Shown here: positions 19,965 through 30,899 of the stretch, in pieces
How the letters are laid out: every line of letters starts with the position of its first letter
How positions within the stretch are numbered: position 1 is the first letter of the stretch
Assembly (NCBI GenBank): GCA_008828725.1
Contig: MEHQ01002657.1
Location: 288,243-352,242 of the forward strand
Source of the DNA: Saccharina japonica
Lineage: Eukaryota; Sar; Phaeophyceae; Laminariales; Laminariaceae
DNA: 64,000 nucleotides
Direction of reading: 5' to 3'
Translations under genes and position numbers: made by a program
Notes under the pieces: generated by a model
The model's database searches: none
Told to the model about the DNA's origin: nothing
What the model saw: only the letters and a program-made list of their open reading frames with translations

Positions 19965-22900
19965 ATGTCCACGGAACTGCCTCGGTACGAGTACCGCCTG
20001 GGCTTCAGGTATGCGGCAAATATTCGCTCGATCGATTCTGCTGCGCAGCATCGCGCACAAAAAGCGGCGGAATCACCGCTGGAACGGGTTCGGCGCCTCC
20101 AGCAAGACAGCTTTGCTGCAACGAACCGGCGACCGACCAAGCCCGACGAGGCCAGCGTCGAGGTAGCGACGGTGAGGACGACCAGTTGCTGCTACTGCTG
20201 CACGTATGGCAGACTGACGACGACATAATCTCTGAAAAAATCCTACTTGTACGTACGATAAGCGCCGACTTTTTGTAAAAATGTTTTTAACGTATCATAC
20301 GAACTAATGACGCAGCTGAACTGCTGTGTGTGTGTCGTACGGCAGCAGCGCAAGCACGCCAGGCTAGACTTTGACAGGAATCTACAGTACGAGTACAGCA
20401 GTACTCGTAGCGTACTGTACTGCACTGTACTTGTACAGCAGCATATTCTTGTACTGTGTGCCAGTATATACAACCGTAACAAGAAACTCTGGAGAACCAA
20501 CCGTTATACCAATGTACTGACGTTACTCGTACTGTACTGTAGTGCTCAACGCGCCCTTTCTGGAATAAGAAACCCAGCCCGATGGGCCAGCATTCTGTTT
20601 CTTAACAGGTACCACCAGGTACTACGATGAGTGTTATATAATTTAAGTGGCCTGTACTACGATACTACTGTACACTACTGTACCTGCTGCACAGGTTCAT
20701 CCGACCTCTCCAGCGAGACTGACACCATGTGTTCGAAGCGGGCGGGATTTGGCTGCAATCATTATCCAGCGCGTTGTTCGCGGGTGGCGGGCGCGCGTCT
20801 GGGCAGTCCAGGTCGTACACGACCGGGCATGGAAGGCCCTTCTTCTTATCCAGGTTCGAGAACAAGCAGTGATGTTGTACAGCAGTTCAGTACGTACTGC
20901 TGTACTGTATACCACTTAGTTTGGGCGGAAATGTAAGGACCATTTTAAAATTAATATAAAGACCAAGCGGTCCTTATATTTAAGCTCAGAATAGTATACG
21001 GGCAGTAATATATAGCGAGGACAGCAGCAGCAGCAGCAGCAGTGGCAGGTCCCTTGAAGCAAGGCGAGCCCCCCCCCCTCCCCCGATCGATCTACTGCTA
21101 CTGTTGTGGTGCGCAAACACGAAAACGGGGCACGAGGCACGCACACAAACCACTCGACAGTTAGTAAATAGGACCAAATATTGTCAGTCAAAATAGGTAA
21201 ATATATAGGTCTTTGTGTCTACCGTAGGTCCTATTTACTATGGTGTGGTCCCCCGTATTACAACACGTGCTGCATGTTGTTGTTGTTGTCTTCACATTAA
21301 ACTCGTTTCAGTTGCTAATCCCTATAGTCTGATCTAGCAAGATCACAGTCCGTGGTCACAAAAGTGCTACGAGGAGCCATCAGAGAATCCTAAAGAACAC
21401 GCACAACTTAGCAGGGAAAGGATACACAAGTCCGAAGAGGTACACCTAAAATCCCTACAGTATGTTATGCGTGTCCAAAACTGAACTACACGCCCGCAAT
21501 CTAGGACCAAATATTGTTGGTCAAAATAGGGAAATGTATACCGGTAGGTGTTTGGGCGTACCGCAGGTCCTATTTACTACGAATGGCCTGCTGTATTACA
21601 GCACGAAATTAATATATGTACTGTATGTGCAGTACGTACTTTGTAGTGTGAACTGCTTGCCGTATCATATATACATACATACATACATACATCCACAGAC
21701 GGGTGGCGGGGACGCCCCCCCCCCCCCCCCCCCCCACTCTTGCACAGCAGTGTGGGCGTGAAAACATCCACCTGGAGACATTGAACCAAAGCTACCTGTC
21801 AGATAAGCACCATAACCACTGAGCTATACGTCAACCCTGACTTTAAATTCAGTGGTTCTTGGTGCTTCTCTAACAAAAGCACAATTCGGGGTGGATTGAC
21901 TGTTAAGCACTGGAACTTAGGTGTAACCCAAGAGTTGCAAACCACTGAGCTATACGTCAGCGCTGACTTTTAACTCAGCGGTTTTGGTGCTTAGCTAACA
22001 AAATCACAATCCGGGGTCGATTGGCGGTTAAGCACTGGACCTCAGGTGTAACCCAAAGGTTGCGGGTTGCAACCCCTTTAATCAGCGCTGCCGTGTTACG
22101 ACGATCATCCGGGTCGTTAGGCGTACCGAACTGGAGGGGTGTCGACATCTCGTGGGGCTTGCTTACAGGACATTGTTCAATGTCTCCACAAGGAGGTTAT
22201 TTACCCCCAATACAGTATGCAGGAGGGGGGGCGGGGGTCCCGGGCACTTGTTTGTGTCCGTGACGAGCGCCTCGTGACGAGCACCTCGTTTCGAATACAA
22301 TGTGCTTATACTCGTACACATCTGTCGGGATGCTGCTTTGTTTAAGCATCTATTTATTTATTTTGCGTGTGTGTCCATCTCAGGCAGCATGGAGAGGGGC
22401 GCTAGTGCGACACCAGATCAAAAAGCACGCAACAACAACAACAACAACGATGGCACCCTTCGCCGAACAACGCCAATACGACGTCTCTCGCCGCAATAAA
22501 ACACAGCACCTCCACCACCAACATCACCACCAGTACCACCACCACCATCACCACCAACACCAACACCACCAACACCACCACCACCAGCAGGACCAGTACC
22601 CAAGAAAGCAGACAACGACAGTAGCAGCAGTAGCAGGCACCGACTCCTTCTCCTCCTCCTCCTACTCCTTGGAGCAACAACAACAACAACAACACGAAGA
22701 ACGGTGCCCAGAACGAGCCGCCTGGGAGCAATCCTGGGCGAGAGTACGCCTCGAACGCCCCAACTTTCGAGACAGGGTGAGGGTGTGGCAGACGATCGCC
22801 GAGCTCAAGAGGTCCGGGGGGAGGGGAAGGATGGGGATCACGAACAGCGAGGCCTGGACAGCCCTGCACGAGTCGTCCGGGAGCGCCTTGGTTGCAGCCA

Positions 22901-23361
22901 CGCGGCTTTCCAGCGAAGAGTACCTGCTCGGAAGACGTTTGCAGGACCAGAAGAAGAAGAAGAAGGATAAGGAGAAAAATAGCGTGTGCGAGGTCCCGCC
23001 GTATCTGAGCCTTGACTTGGCTTCTTCTCTTTTTCTTGTTGATGCTCCTCACCGGGGTGGTGGTGGTGGTGGTGGTGGTGGTGGTGATAATAATAAACCC
23101 ATGATCAGCTCTTTTCTACGGCGTCGTCGGTCGTTGTCGGTGCCGTCGTCGGTAGCAAGGACATCGTCGGAAGGTGTTATTGATAGTAGGAATGTTTTTG
23201 TTCGTGGGTTACCGACGGGGGGAGAGAAAATAACGAGATGGGGTGGTGGTGGTGGTGGTGGTACGTTCGAATGTGTCTCGGATATCTTCTACAACGCTTC
23301 GGCGACGGCATCGACGACGACGACAACGGAAAGGAAGAAAAGGCAAACGTTGTGCCAATGA
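19965..23361 (+). CDS. IQ-motif protein with His/Gln- and Gly-rich C-terminal half
   Basis: Proposed exons are 19965-20162 (starting MSTELPRYEYRLGFRYA), about 20316-20386, about 20718-20853 and 22384-23361. The two middle acceptors are uncertain. Exon 3 encodes a strong IQ motif, AIIIQRVVRGWRARV. It ends ALLLIQ exactly at a phase-0 GT donor, and exon 4 resumes AAWRGALVRHQIKKH, completing a second IQ motif. Exon 4 continues with a His/Gln tract and a polyGln run. After these comes a non-repetitive segment (ARVRLERPNFRDRVRVWQT and onwards, with NSEAWTALHESSGSALVAA), then a Lys run and two Gly runs, to TGA at 23361. IQ motifs predict calmodulin or calmodulin-like light-chain binding. The rest is not recognised. 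It is divergently oriented to the LRR/IQ gene. The terminal exon and the IQ junction are firm, the first two exons less so. Confidence 0.65.
20918..20998. mobile_element. Family C element in intron 3 of the IQ gene
   Basis: CCACTTAGTTTGGGCGGAAA ... TTAAGCTCAGAATAGTAT are decayed inverted ends around ATGTAAGGACCATT and GCGGTCCTTATAT. Confidence 0.6.
21161..21600. mobile_element. Two family A elements in intron 3 of the IQ gene
   Basis: Copies at 21161-21260 (ends TTAGTAAATAGGACC and GTGGTCCCCCGTATTA) and about 21504-21600 (GGACCAAATATTGTTGG ... GGTCCTATTTACTA). Both lack part of one terminus. The 240 bp between them are not recognised. Confidence 0.75.
21785..22090. repeat. Cluster of tRNA-like units (probable SINE)
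   Basis: The minus strand carries CGTATAGCTCAGTGGTT twice (near 21830 and 21945), each a textbook A box. The plus strand carries TGGCGGTTAAGCACTGG with GCGGGTTGCAACCCC near 22020-22075, resembling A and B boxes. The unit AACCACTGAGCTATACGTCA is repeated about 120 bp apart. No complete cloverleaf is evident, so a tRNA-derived SINE array is more likely than functional tRNA genes. Confidence 0.45.
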
Positions 23362-23439
23362 CCGACGTGAGGACAGCAGCACAGCACACCACAGTGCAGT
23401 ACATGACACCACAGTACAGCACAGGACAATACAGGGTAG

Positions 23440-23490
23440 GACAGGGCAGGGCAGGACAGGACAGGACAGGACAGGACAGGACAGGACAGC
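23440..23490. repeat. AGGAC microsatellite
   Basis: About ten tandem copies of GGACA/GGGCA lie just 3' of the IQ gene stop codon, within what should be its 3' UTR. Confidence 0.8.
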
Positions 23491-23529
23491 AGTGCAGTAC
23501 AGGACCGAACAATCTGTAAAATACAGCAG

Positions 23530-23790
23530 AAAAGCTGTGGTCCAGGCTGGATTTCATTTTTTGACACTGGGGTGCGTTCGACACTCACTACCATACTTAC
23601 CTGTAGCTTCGTTGTAACGACTGCCGAAGATGTTTTTTTTTGTGGATCTCAGCCAGCTTCGTTGTGTGCTCGTTTTTTTCGTAACAGCTCTGGCCACAAA
23701 TGTAACACCCGCTTGGACTTTCCAATTGAATACCAAACGTGGACTATATTATCGGCGTGATATGAACTAGGTGTCCTGTACGGTACGCAG
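23530..23790. mobile_element. Possible decayed family H element
   Basis: TGGTCCAGGCTGGATTTC at the left and AACTAGGTGTCCTGTAC at the right are shared with the family H copy at 58513-58690, but the interior is not alignable by eye. I see nothing gene-like from 23800 to 24000. Confidence 0.35.
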
Positions 23791-23999
23791 GACAATTGTT
23801 CTGTCTCTGCTCCTGTTGTATTGATGTTTGGTTGTGGGCGCTATCTACTGCTCTATCTACGGTAACACAAAAAGTGAGACCATCTCTTGTAAATCTGCGA
23901 TTCTTCCCGCGCTTTTTCAAGTCGTTTTGTTTTGTTGCAGAAATGCTCCTCCTCCTTTCGCTTTTTTTCGGCGGGCTTTTGTGCGTTTACATCAGACGC

Positions 24000-25038
24000 A
24001 TGCATGCTACGGTAGAGATGCACCATCTTTTTTTTTGCCTTCAAAGGGTGGTCACTTGAGAAGCTCTATACTACTGTAATAGTATGTCAAAAACAGATAT
24101 TGGAGGAAAATAATAGTGCTATTAATATACACCCGATGAACAAATTCCATGGCCACCATAGGAGCGCGGAGCTCGCAGCGAAGTCAGCAAGCCAAGTCCC
24201 AGCAAGCACGAGACCACACAATAGAGCCTCATCAAGTATATGAACTCCCAAATACCTGTAACCGCCATCATACCTGCTGTATCGAGTACAAGCACAATCA
24301 ATATATATACTCGATGAACAATCCCATGGCCGAAGTATATATAATGAAAAAAACTGCTTCACAAAAATGAAATTCCGACGATTTGGGGTTAAGAAGCCAA
24401 AAAACGGTCATTCAGAAAACAAATCAGCCAAAAAAAGGTATACCCTACACCTCTATCGCAGCACGCGTCATCAACATCACATCACGTCGGACAGATCATG
24501 ATCTATCTATCTATCTACAGATAGACCATCCAGGTCATCGCTAGGTCCCTACGTACAACGTGCCGTTTTTATGGGATGTTGTGCAGCATCTGTACAGTCA
24601 GTACAGATCCAACCCAGGAGATACACATAACGTGCCGTTTTTACGAGGTGTTGTGCGGGATCTGTACAACAGCAGTACGGATCCAACCCAGGAAATATGA
24701 TCTATAGACCATGCCGGGTACTGGTACAGAACTACGACTTCAGAAGCGTGCTACGATAGAGGTATACGTAGGGTATACCTTTTTTTGGCTGAAACGGTTT
24801 CTGAATGACGGCGCTCCTTAGCCCAAATTCGTCGGAATCTCACATTCTTGTTTTGCAATACTATTCTTTTATGGGATTTTGGTGGGATTTGGTGGGATTT
24901 GGTGGGATTTGGTGGGATAGTTCATCGCGTGGCGCTGTAGTTTTCCCTCCAGGATTAGGTTTTGGGTGTGGGGTATTGCGGAAGCTCCTCAAGCGACCAC
25001 CCTCCGAACACAAATGGTGCAATTCTACCGTAGCATGC
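24000..25038. mobile_element. Family G elements, composite, with an R2 flank
   Basis: A first G element spans about 24000-24470, from GCATGCTACGGTAGAGATGC to CACCTCTATCGCAGCACGCG, and contains roughly 200 bp of extra sequence at 24150-24340. A second spans about 24735-25038 and ends CAATTCTACCGTAGCATGCG. Between them (24480-24720) is an R2 flank with the AACCCAGGA motif twice. Confidence 0.65.
24882..24920. repeat. GGTGGGATTT short tandem repeat
   Basis: About four perfect 10-bp units inside the second family G copy. Confidence 0.85.
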
Positions 25039-25044
25039 GTCTAC

Positions 25045-25270
25045 AAGCAGATCATATAGATCATACAGATCATACAGATCACACAGATCACACAGATCAC
25101 ACAGATCACACAGATCACACAGATCACACAGATAATACAGGTCATACAGATCACACAGATCACACAGATAATACAGGTCATACAGGTCATACAGATCACA
25201 CAGATCATACAGATCATACAGATCATACAGATCATACAGATCACACAGATCATACAGATCATACAAGTCA
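25045..25270. repeat. 10-bp array CAGATCACAC/CAGATCATAC
   Basis: About 22 near-perfect units alternate TCATA, TCACA and occasional TAATA or GTCATA variants. Both strands are open in several frames (DHTDHT and CDLYDL peptides), purely because the period is 10 with no stop word. Confidence 0.95.
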
Positions 25271-25639
25271 GGGATATATCTTCCCTGAAAGATCTATTGT
25301 AGATCATCATGGAAGTGGGAAATATTTATCTAATATGTCCAAGGGGTGAATCACATTCCCAGTAATCGCATTGATTGCTGTGCTTTACCCCCATAAAATG
25401 AAACGCTTAAAAAAAGGTGGGACTGGACATCGCGAAACCACCAGAAGGAGAGATAAGGCTGGGACAGTTCAAAGGGGCATGGGCAGAAAGTAGAAGCGGA
25501 CAGCACGACGAGCGGACCTGGAGACGCCTCCCTCTTCTTCTTTTTTTTTCGATTGGCGAGAGACGACACACACGTCGAGGGGGAATCCTATTTATTTGTA
25601 GACACGTATACAGGTTTTCAACAGGGTTTGGCGTTTTTT

Positions 25640-25775
25640 TGCGGGGTGGCGGGGGGGGGGGGGTGTACTCATGTTGTGCACGGCCGTAGACGTATGACCA
25701 TTGACCCTCGCATCCCTACAATGCCGGGACGGAGCATGTCGGGTTTTCACCAACCAGGCAGACATTGCTAGGGGG
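25640..25775 (+). repeat. Truncated R1 copy
   Basis: It begins in a G homopolymer (25650-25663), continues GTGTACTCATGTTGTGCACG as in 1187-1606, and is cut off after CAGGCAGACATTGCT by another G run. Confidence 0.8.
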
Positions 25776-26229
25776 GGGGGGTGGTATTTTATCACCCCCG
25801 GGTGATACGGTATCTCAAGCGAGTTCTTGGTTGGCCGTGGTGTTGTGTGAGAGAAAAATCATCGCCGGGAAAAAAATCGCCGTGTGTGGCAGCCGCTCAA
25901 AACATATTGCGGTCATATAGGTCTGCAGCAGCAAGAAGCTATTTTGTTATCACACACGATATGTATGTTCACCGCCCACATACATATATGATATGTACTT
26001 GTACTCCGCTCATCTGCGGTAATTTTATTGTTGGCAAAAAAAAAGTTCCACAAAGCAACCCCGGCTCTATACTGCTGCTGTACGAGTAGTACTTTGGTTA
26101 ATGCTTTTTTCCCGTCAGCTGCTATGAATAGTTGACTGCTTGTATATGGGGTTATAAGAGAGATGTGTGCCAATCGAACCAAAAACCTAAACCTCTCTCA
26201 GTCTATCTCAACACAGCAGTACGCGGCAG

Positions 26230-26405
26230 GTGTTAAGAATCTCCTATTTTTTTTCGCCGGACTGGAATTATTATTATGTAAGACTGGGGTGTGTTCCACA
26301 CTTTTTTTCCGTTTCAAAAAGGTCGCACGATTCTTGTTTCCCCCTCCAAAAAATCTCAGTCTCAAATTATTAATTATCAGATTCCTAACACCTCTCTCAG
26401 TCTAT
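26230..26405. mobile_element. Family H-like element
   Basis: TAAGAATCTCC near the left end opposes CAGATTCCTAACACC at the right, and the middle has GACTGGGGTGTGTTCCACAC, shared with 56300-56335. The interval 25800-26230 has no gene I can support. Confidence 0.4.
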
Positions 26406-26474
26406 CTTACCACATAGTACGGCCGAAACAAGCAACCTTCAGAGTATACCAGGTATAAGATAGGTCATTGTGAC

Positions 26475-26720
26475 GCGTGCAACGGTAGAGGTAGCACTTT
26501 TTGGCCGAATCGTTTTCTGAACGACCGGGCTCCTTAACCCAAATTCGTCGTTTTTTTTCATTTTTGTGACGAATAATGTTTCAGGGTATACTTCGGTCAG
26601 GATATTTCGCATCCGGCAGCACTTTTATTTTCGTCCAAAATCACGTTTTCGGTGAGGTGTGACGCTCCTTAGGCGAGAAGCTCAGAAAAAAACATTGTGC
26701 ACCTCTATCGTAGCATGCGC
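26475..26720. mobile_element. Family G element
   Basis: It runs from CGTGCAACGGTAGAGGTAGC to GTGCACCTCTATCGTAGCAT with the internal GGGCTCCTTAACCCAAATTC block. It closely resembles the copy at 12293-12545. From 26720 to 27200 I see only unique AT-rich DNA. Confidence 0.8.
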
Positions 26721-27199
26721 CTTGTATAGGATGTAGTCTAGCCCTAGCCCTCGCCAATGAGCACTGCTTTCCTCAATTTCATTTTTCTTTCGTAGGGTCT
26801 TCCAAACAAAATCAGTCTTACTTGCTTACTTACTTTTTGTGTTCGGATATTTCTTATTGTTGGGCCTTTTTACTACAGTACGATTTTCTCTTCTTATGGT
26901 AACAAGGTGAGACAGGTATATAGGCGTGTGTGTGCATTGTCGGATGCCGCAATTGCTGTTATGAGTATGATTATCTTTGCCGTCCGACAATTGATGTGCT
27001 AATAGCACGAGCTTCAACGTTAGTCACTCATAATCACTCCGAAACATAAGAAAACCACACTTGAGGAAACAAAAAATACCCAAACTCTGCACATAACCTA
27101 CTCCCTTCTATACGTATATACCTAACACTGTTGGGTTAGGCCATCCGGTATTAAATAACATTATTTTAAGTACGTCGTCAGCTGTGAGGTGCAGCAAGA

Positions 27200-27295
27200 A
27201 TGAGTTTCAGCGCCGATCCGAAAAACAAGAATAGGAAGAAGAGCAAAGAGAAACCCCAGAAGAAAGCCTACGCACGAAGTCTAACTCCCTCTTCT
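27200..27295 (+). CDS. Candidate first coding exon, lysine-rich N-terminus (partial)
   Basis: ATG at 27200 opens a 32-codon frame beginning MSFSADPKNKNRKKSKEKP, ending TPSS immediately before a GTACGT donor, in phase 0. The strongly basic, non-repetitive start and clean donor look like an exon. No continuation was found before the repeat block that begins about 27280, so function and even reality are uncertain. Confidence 0.3.
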
Positions 27296-27369
27296 GTACG
27301 TACCCCCCTCCTTTCGACTGCTCTCTCTTTTTCATCGCCTTTGTTTGTTATTTACGTTTGTTTGTGTTC

Positions 27370-27475
27370 GTCTCACGCCCCCCCCCCCTCCCGATTGCTC
27401 CGTCTCGAAAGGGATGGGTGGTCAATGGTCAAATGACTAAGGCAAGCAACAAATGAGTACCCCCCCCCTCCCCCC
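27370..27475 (-). repeat. R3 repeat
   Basis: GCTCCGTCTCGAAAGGGATG, then GTGGTCAATGGTCAAATG, then GCAAGCAACAAATGAGTACC and a C run. The same order occurs at 39745-39850 and, reversed, at 7730-7830. Confidence 0.75.
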
Positions 27476-28005
27476 TATACATATATTTATAGGTTGGGTT
27501 GGCGTCGGTTGGCAACTACGCTGTAAAACACGCCACTCGCTGCGTGAGCTAAAAAACCAGGGTGCCGTTTTTTTTTGTTATTTTTTTTGGCGGTCACCAA
27601 AGCTGGCGGTCGAGTAGATCATTTGTGCGGGGTGGAGAACCTTTGCTCCGCACAAGGGGAATGGTCGTTTCACGTAGTGTTAATATGGTAAGGCGTCCGC
27701 GAGGCAGTTACATAGTAAAACCCATTGCTGTCTCCGGAAGTGGCCACACCAGAAATTAAATTAACTCATTGAAGCTGTCGTCCATATGCAAGTCCGCCTC
27801 AGAGGCGGTTCTTAGCAGGATGCAGCTCACCCTCCATGCGACTCGCCCAATACCTCACGGCGTTTCGCGCTTGGTGCAAGCAATGTCTGCCTGGTTGGTG
27901 AAAACCCAACGCGCTCCGTCCCGGCATTGTAGGGATGCGAGGGTCTATGGTCATATGACTACGGCCGTGCACACATCGAGTACACCCCCCCCCCCCCCCC
28001 CGTCC
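27470..28005 (-). repeat. R1 long copy, reverse orientation
   Basis: 27612-28005 is a near-perfect reverse complement of 1187-1606. The extra 140 bp upstream (TTATAGGTTGGGTTGGCGTC onwards) are shared only with 30325-30895. The right end is a run of about 18 C. Confidence 0.85.
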
Positions 28006-28784
28006 CGAATTACGGTTCACGAACAAAAAGTAAGAATAAAATATGCCCATCTTACGTTTACTATCAATACTACTATGATATGCACCAGGTATATATATAC
28101 CAAGATGAAAATCTGCCCAACGGTTCCGTCGGCGAAGCATATGCATGCGTACGTCGTACATTGCATCGTCGCGCAATAATAGCCAGAAACAAAAGCCGTT
28201 TGTTCTGGTGTCGAAAGTAGGCAACAACGATGAATGAATGGTGTTCATGGCGAGATCGAGATGTAGAAGGCAAGGCACACGTATACACCGCAAGGTACTG
28301 CTGTACGCGTACGTACACAGTCATTTTTGTTTGGGTTGTGCATCGGTGAATGCCAGCATTTATGTACAGTCTAGCCGGTACGTAGAAAGACTAGTATCAA
28401 TAACTGTGTCTCGTACCTGCTGAATGGAGCTGGCTGAAGTTCGAGAGGGTTCGAACCCTCTTCATGGTTTCGTTTCCCTCTAATAAATGTGTACTGGCAG
28501 CTTTTTTGTCACCATTTGCTTTGCCATCCGACAGTGTGGTAGCATGAAATAGCTTCAACGCTGATCACTCAGCAGCTTTAACTGTCCCCTAAAGGAGAAC
28601 ACTAATAATTTATGAGTGTTCTGTCTCCCCCTACCGTGGATCATTTAATTTAAGTATTGGGTTGGATGAGGCCTCGTGCACCAGCAGGGGGTCCTCGCCT
28701 GGTATGTCCCCCCGCGCTGAGTGGACGCTTGGCTGGCGTATACTCAGCGCGCGGTTAGTACCAAGGGAAACCAAGCAAGAAAAT

Positions 28785-30025
28785 CCATTGGACTACAGTA
28801 GCCTATTCGACTACAGTAGCCTATTGGACTACAGTAGTCTATGCCCTTAACCTTACACACAATAGACTACAGTAGATTATTGGACTACAGTAGCCTACTG
28901 GACTACAGTAGCTTCAACGTTGATCACCCAGAAACATCCCCCGAAAGAAGAAAACCAAAGGGAAACCAAGCGAGGGAACCTGTTGATTTGCAGTAGACTA
29001 TTGGGCTACAATAGCCTGTTGGGCTACAGTAACCTATTGGACTACAGTAGGCTATTGGACTACAGTAGCCTATGCCGTTAAGCTTACACCTATTGGACTA
29101 CAGTGGACTATTGGGCTACAATAGCCTACTGGAACACAGTAGCTTGAACGTCGATCCCCCAGAAACATCCCCCGAAAGAAGAAAACCAAGGGAATCTTCA
29201 TTCGGGGGATGTTTCTGAGTGATCAACGTTCAAGCTACTGTAGTCCAGTAGGCTATTGTAGTCCGATAGTCTACTTTAGTCCAATACGTGTGAGCTTAAC
29301 GGCATAGGCTACTGTAGTCCAATAGCCTACTGTAGTCCAATAGGTTACTGTAGTCTAACAGGCTATTGTAGTCCAATAGTCTACTGCAGTTTAATAGGTT
29401 CCCTTGCTTGATTGGACTACAATAGCCTACTGGACTACAGTAGCTTCAACGTTGATCACTCAGAAACATCCCCCGAAAGGAGAAAACCAAAGGGAACCAA
29501 GCAAGGGAACCTGTTGAACTGCAGTAGACTATTGGACTACAACAGCCTGTTGGACTACAACAACCTATTGGACTACAGTAGGCTATTGGACTACAGTAGC
29601 CTATGCCGTTAAGCTTACACATATTGGACTAAATTAGACTATTGGACTACAATAGCCTACTGGACTACAGTAGCTTGAACGTGGATCACCCAGAAAGATC
29701 CCTCGAAAGCAGAAAACCAAAGGGAACCAAGCAAGGGAACCTATTGAACTGCAGTAGACTATTGGGCTACAGTAACCTATTGGACTACAGTAGGCTATTG
29801 GACTACAGTAGCCTATGCCGTTAAGCTTACACATATTGGACTAAAGTGGACTACCGGACTGCAATAGCCTACTGGACTACAGTAGCTTCAACGTTGATCC
29901 CCCAGCAACATCCCCCGAAAGAAGAAAACCAAGGGAAACCAAGCAAGGGAACCTATTGAACTGCAGTAGACTATTGGACTACAATAGCCTGTCGAACTGC
30001 AGTAGCTTCAACGTTGATCACTCAT
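28785..30025. repeat. Compound tandem array with an internal inversion
   Basis: Short units of TTGGACTACAGTAG(C/A)CTA are organised in higher-order units of about 230-300 bp. Each higher-order unit contains TAGCTTCAACGTTGATCACY, CAGAAACATCCCCCGAAAG and AACCAAGCAAGGGAACC. Between about 29190 and 29405 the orientation flips (CTTTAGTCC, CTACTGTAGTCCAATAG), then it flips back. The interval 28010-28780 holds a tRNA-like B box (GAGGGTTCGAACCCTC, 28446) and no clear gene. Confidence 0.9.
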
Positions 30026-30059
30026 AAAACCTTCCCCGAAATAATAAGAAAACGGATTT

Positions 30060-30262
30060 TGGAGTAAAGCAAAAGTGCTACTTGGTATGATACCCGACGA
30101 ACACTTCCGTGGCGTTTTGAGTATAAAACGAAAAAATAGTGCGACAAAAAAAGTAAATTCCGACGAATTTGGGTTAAGAAGCCTTTAATAGCCTTTAATA
30201 GCTCATTCAGAAAATCGTTCCAGCCAAAAAAAGGTATACCTTCTATCGTAGCACGCGTCAGT
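30060..30262. mobile_element. Partial family G element
   Basis: The reversed G body (AATTCCGACGAATTTGGGTT, TTCCAGCCAAAAAAAGGTAT) ends in CTATCGTAGCACGCGTC. The opposite terminus is missing, replaced by the tandem array at 28785-30025. Confidence 0.6.
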
Positions 30263-30324
30263 GGTCCCTTAACAGGGGCTACCAAATGTATGTACTATAC
30301 CTTCCTTCCCCCCCCCCCCTTCAA

Positions 30325-30895
30325 TATATTATATTTATAGGTTGGGTTGGCGTCGGTGGCAACGAGCGCTGCTAAAACACGCTACTCGCTGCGTTTGAGC
30401 TAGCAAACCACATGGTGCCGTTTTTTTTGTTTATTTTCGTTTTGGCGGGTCACCAAGCTGCGCGCGTCGAGTAGATCATTGTGTGCGGGTGGAGAACCTT
30501 TGTCCGCACAAGGGGAATGTCGTTTCACGTAGTGATTAATATGGTAAGGCGTCCGAGGCAGCTTAATCATAGTTAAAACCCATGCTGTCTCCGGAAGTGG
30601 CCACACCAGAAATTAAATTAACCATTGAAGCTGTTCGCGTCCGATATGCAAGTCCGCCTCAGAGGCGGTCTTTAGCAGGATGCCAGCTCACCCTCCATGC
30701 GTTACTCGCCCAATACCTCACGGCGTTTTTCGCGGGCTTTGGTGCCAAAGCAATGTCTGCCTGGTTGCGTGAAAAACCAACGCGCTCCGTCCCGGCCATT
30801 GTTAGCCGGATTGCGCGCAGGCGTCTATCGGTTCATTATGACTACGGGCCGTGCACAAACATGAGTACACCCCCCCCCCCCCCCCCGGTTCATAC
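30325..30895 (-). repeat. R1 long copy with dense single-base indels
   Basis: It aligns end to end with 27470-28005, but differs largely by one- to three-base insertions and deletions (GGTTGCGTGAAAAACC for GGTTGGTGAAAACC; GGCATTGTAGGGATGCG is broken up). It ends in about 17 C. Confidence 0.8.
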
Positions 30896-30899
30896 ATAT

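Noticed and set aside
22402..23052. 216-codon minus-strand frame opposite the IQ gene
   Set aside because: It is the Leu/Val shadow of the CAC/CAA His/Gln tract in the plus-strand exon, which has a defined acceptor and an IQ motif.
25045..25270. CRISPR array
   Set aside because: The units are 10 bp with no unique spacers. The other arrays (9600-10390, 13275-13805, 52436-52672) likewise lack spacer structure, and the genome is eukaryotic.
25041..25349. DHTDHT and CDLYDL open frames on both strands
   Set aside because: A 10-bp repeat without stop words is open in several frames. No flanking coding sequence is seen.
25417..25560. Possible + strand exon (LDIAKPPEGEIRLGQFKG)
   Set aside because: The composition is protein-like, but the AAAAAAAG acceptor is poor, no donor or neighbouring exon was found, and R1 follows at once.
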